NCBI GenBank assembly: GCA_051453625.1
Contig: JBOZIK010000001.1
Coordinates: forward strand, 256,257,750-256,316,509
Length of the DNA: 58,760 nucleotides
Source of the DNA: Welwitschia mirabilis
Lineage: Eukaryota > Gnetophyta > Gnetopsida > Welwitschiales
Direction of reading: 5' to 3'
In this document: piece after piece, positions 58,592 to 58,760 of the stretch
Numbering within the stretch: the stretch's first letter is position 1
How the letters are laid out: every line of letters begins with the position of its first letter
Notes under the pieces: generated by a model
Told to the model about the DNA's origin: nothing
Seen by the model: the letters and a program-made list of their open reading frames with translations, nothing else
Databases searched by the model: none
Translations under genes and position numbers: made by a program

Positions 58592-58760
58592 TGTAACACC
58601 CTAACTTTAATTACCCTATTAACCATAATTTTTTTTTATATAGTTATTAACTATCATGCACAATGGAACCTAGGATCAATCAAATTATAAGATTTAAAAT
58701 AATTAGAAAACACAATTATTACTTAACCATAGACCCTCTTGGTTTGCATACAATAACGAT
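58592..58760 (-). repeat. 3' end of a related gypsy LTR in inverse orientation, running off the window
   Basis: Read on the minus strand it ends GGGTGTTACA and, further in, contains TTGATCCTAGGTTCCATTGT, matching the TCATCCTAGGTTCAATTGTG block located ~110 bp before the end of copies D, F and B. No PBS follows its end, so it is a 3' or solo LTR. It is more diverged than copies A-F, and its start lies beyond the window. Confidence 0.6.

Noticed and set aside
1-58760. Search for tRNA, rRNA, CRISPR arrays, riboswitches and bacterial-type operons
   Set aside because: None seen; the sequence is plant nuclear DNA dominated by retrotransposons.

Overview
The window is plant nuclear DNA, most likely from a seed plant with a large, slowly purged genome. 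It is very AT-rich and poor in CpG. It carries nested, heavily decayed LTR retrotransposons primed by initiator tRNA-Met, and very few gene remnants. Twelve N runs interrupt it, including several of exactly 100 (unknown size). Species cannot be named from sequence alone; the repeat load and a possible giant intron would suit a conifer or other gymnosperm, but that is inference.

Genic islands occupy the left part. Positions 38-454 hold a broken BTB/POZ (T1-type) gene. Positions 8552-8882 (minus strand) hold the two last exons of what I recognise as NDC1, a type II NAD(P)H:quinone oxidoreductase. They are open, correctly spliced and conserved-looking, yet no upstream exon is visible in the remaining ~49.9 kb. 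Between them, 7.4-8.35 kb on the plus strand is richer in GC and looks like the 3' end (terminal exon and/or UTR) of an unrecognised convergent gene, with a perfect 51-bp tandem duplication.

From about 1.3 to 7.3 kb and 9.7 to 36 kb the sequence is retroelement debris. It includes: the tail and 3' LTR of an unassigned LTR element (1953-4000); a small element with two LTR-like repeats (9710-11413); a Ty1/copia element truncated after the pre-integrase domain (12796-15862); two unrecognised decayed ORFs (17.3 and 19-20.2 kb); a possible LTR that runs into a large gap (21812-23.7 kb); and several copies (A, B, C) of one long LTR family of about 3.6 kb.

From 37023 to 58030 lies one large Ty1/copia element of Sirevirus-like layout. 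It has a 1.37-kb LTR, a PBS, decayed gag-protease-integrase-RT-RNase H, then an extra ORF between pol and the 3' LTR that resembles the 'putative plant transposon protein' family, then the 3' LTR. That 3' LTR is split by a nested Ty3/gypsy chromovirus (47017-57122) of the 3.6-kb-LTR family. The nested element has three LTRs (D, E, F) and an internally deleted body, and is flanked by the near-identical 5-bp duplications TAGAG/TAAAG. The copia element itself seems to lie inside an older repeat (segments S and T) that recurs at 1.3 kb and 11.4 kb. The window ends in a minus-strand LTR end related to the gypsy family.

No RNA gene, CRISPR array or intact transposon was found. Nearly all ORFs longer than 60 codons are chance frames or frames running through N.
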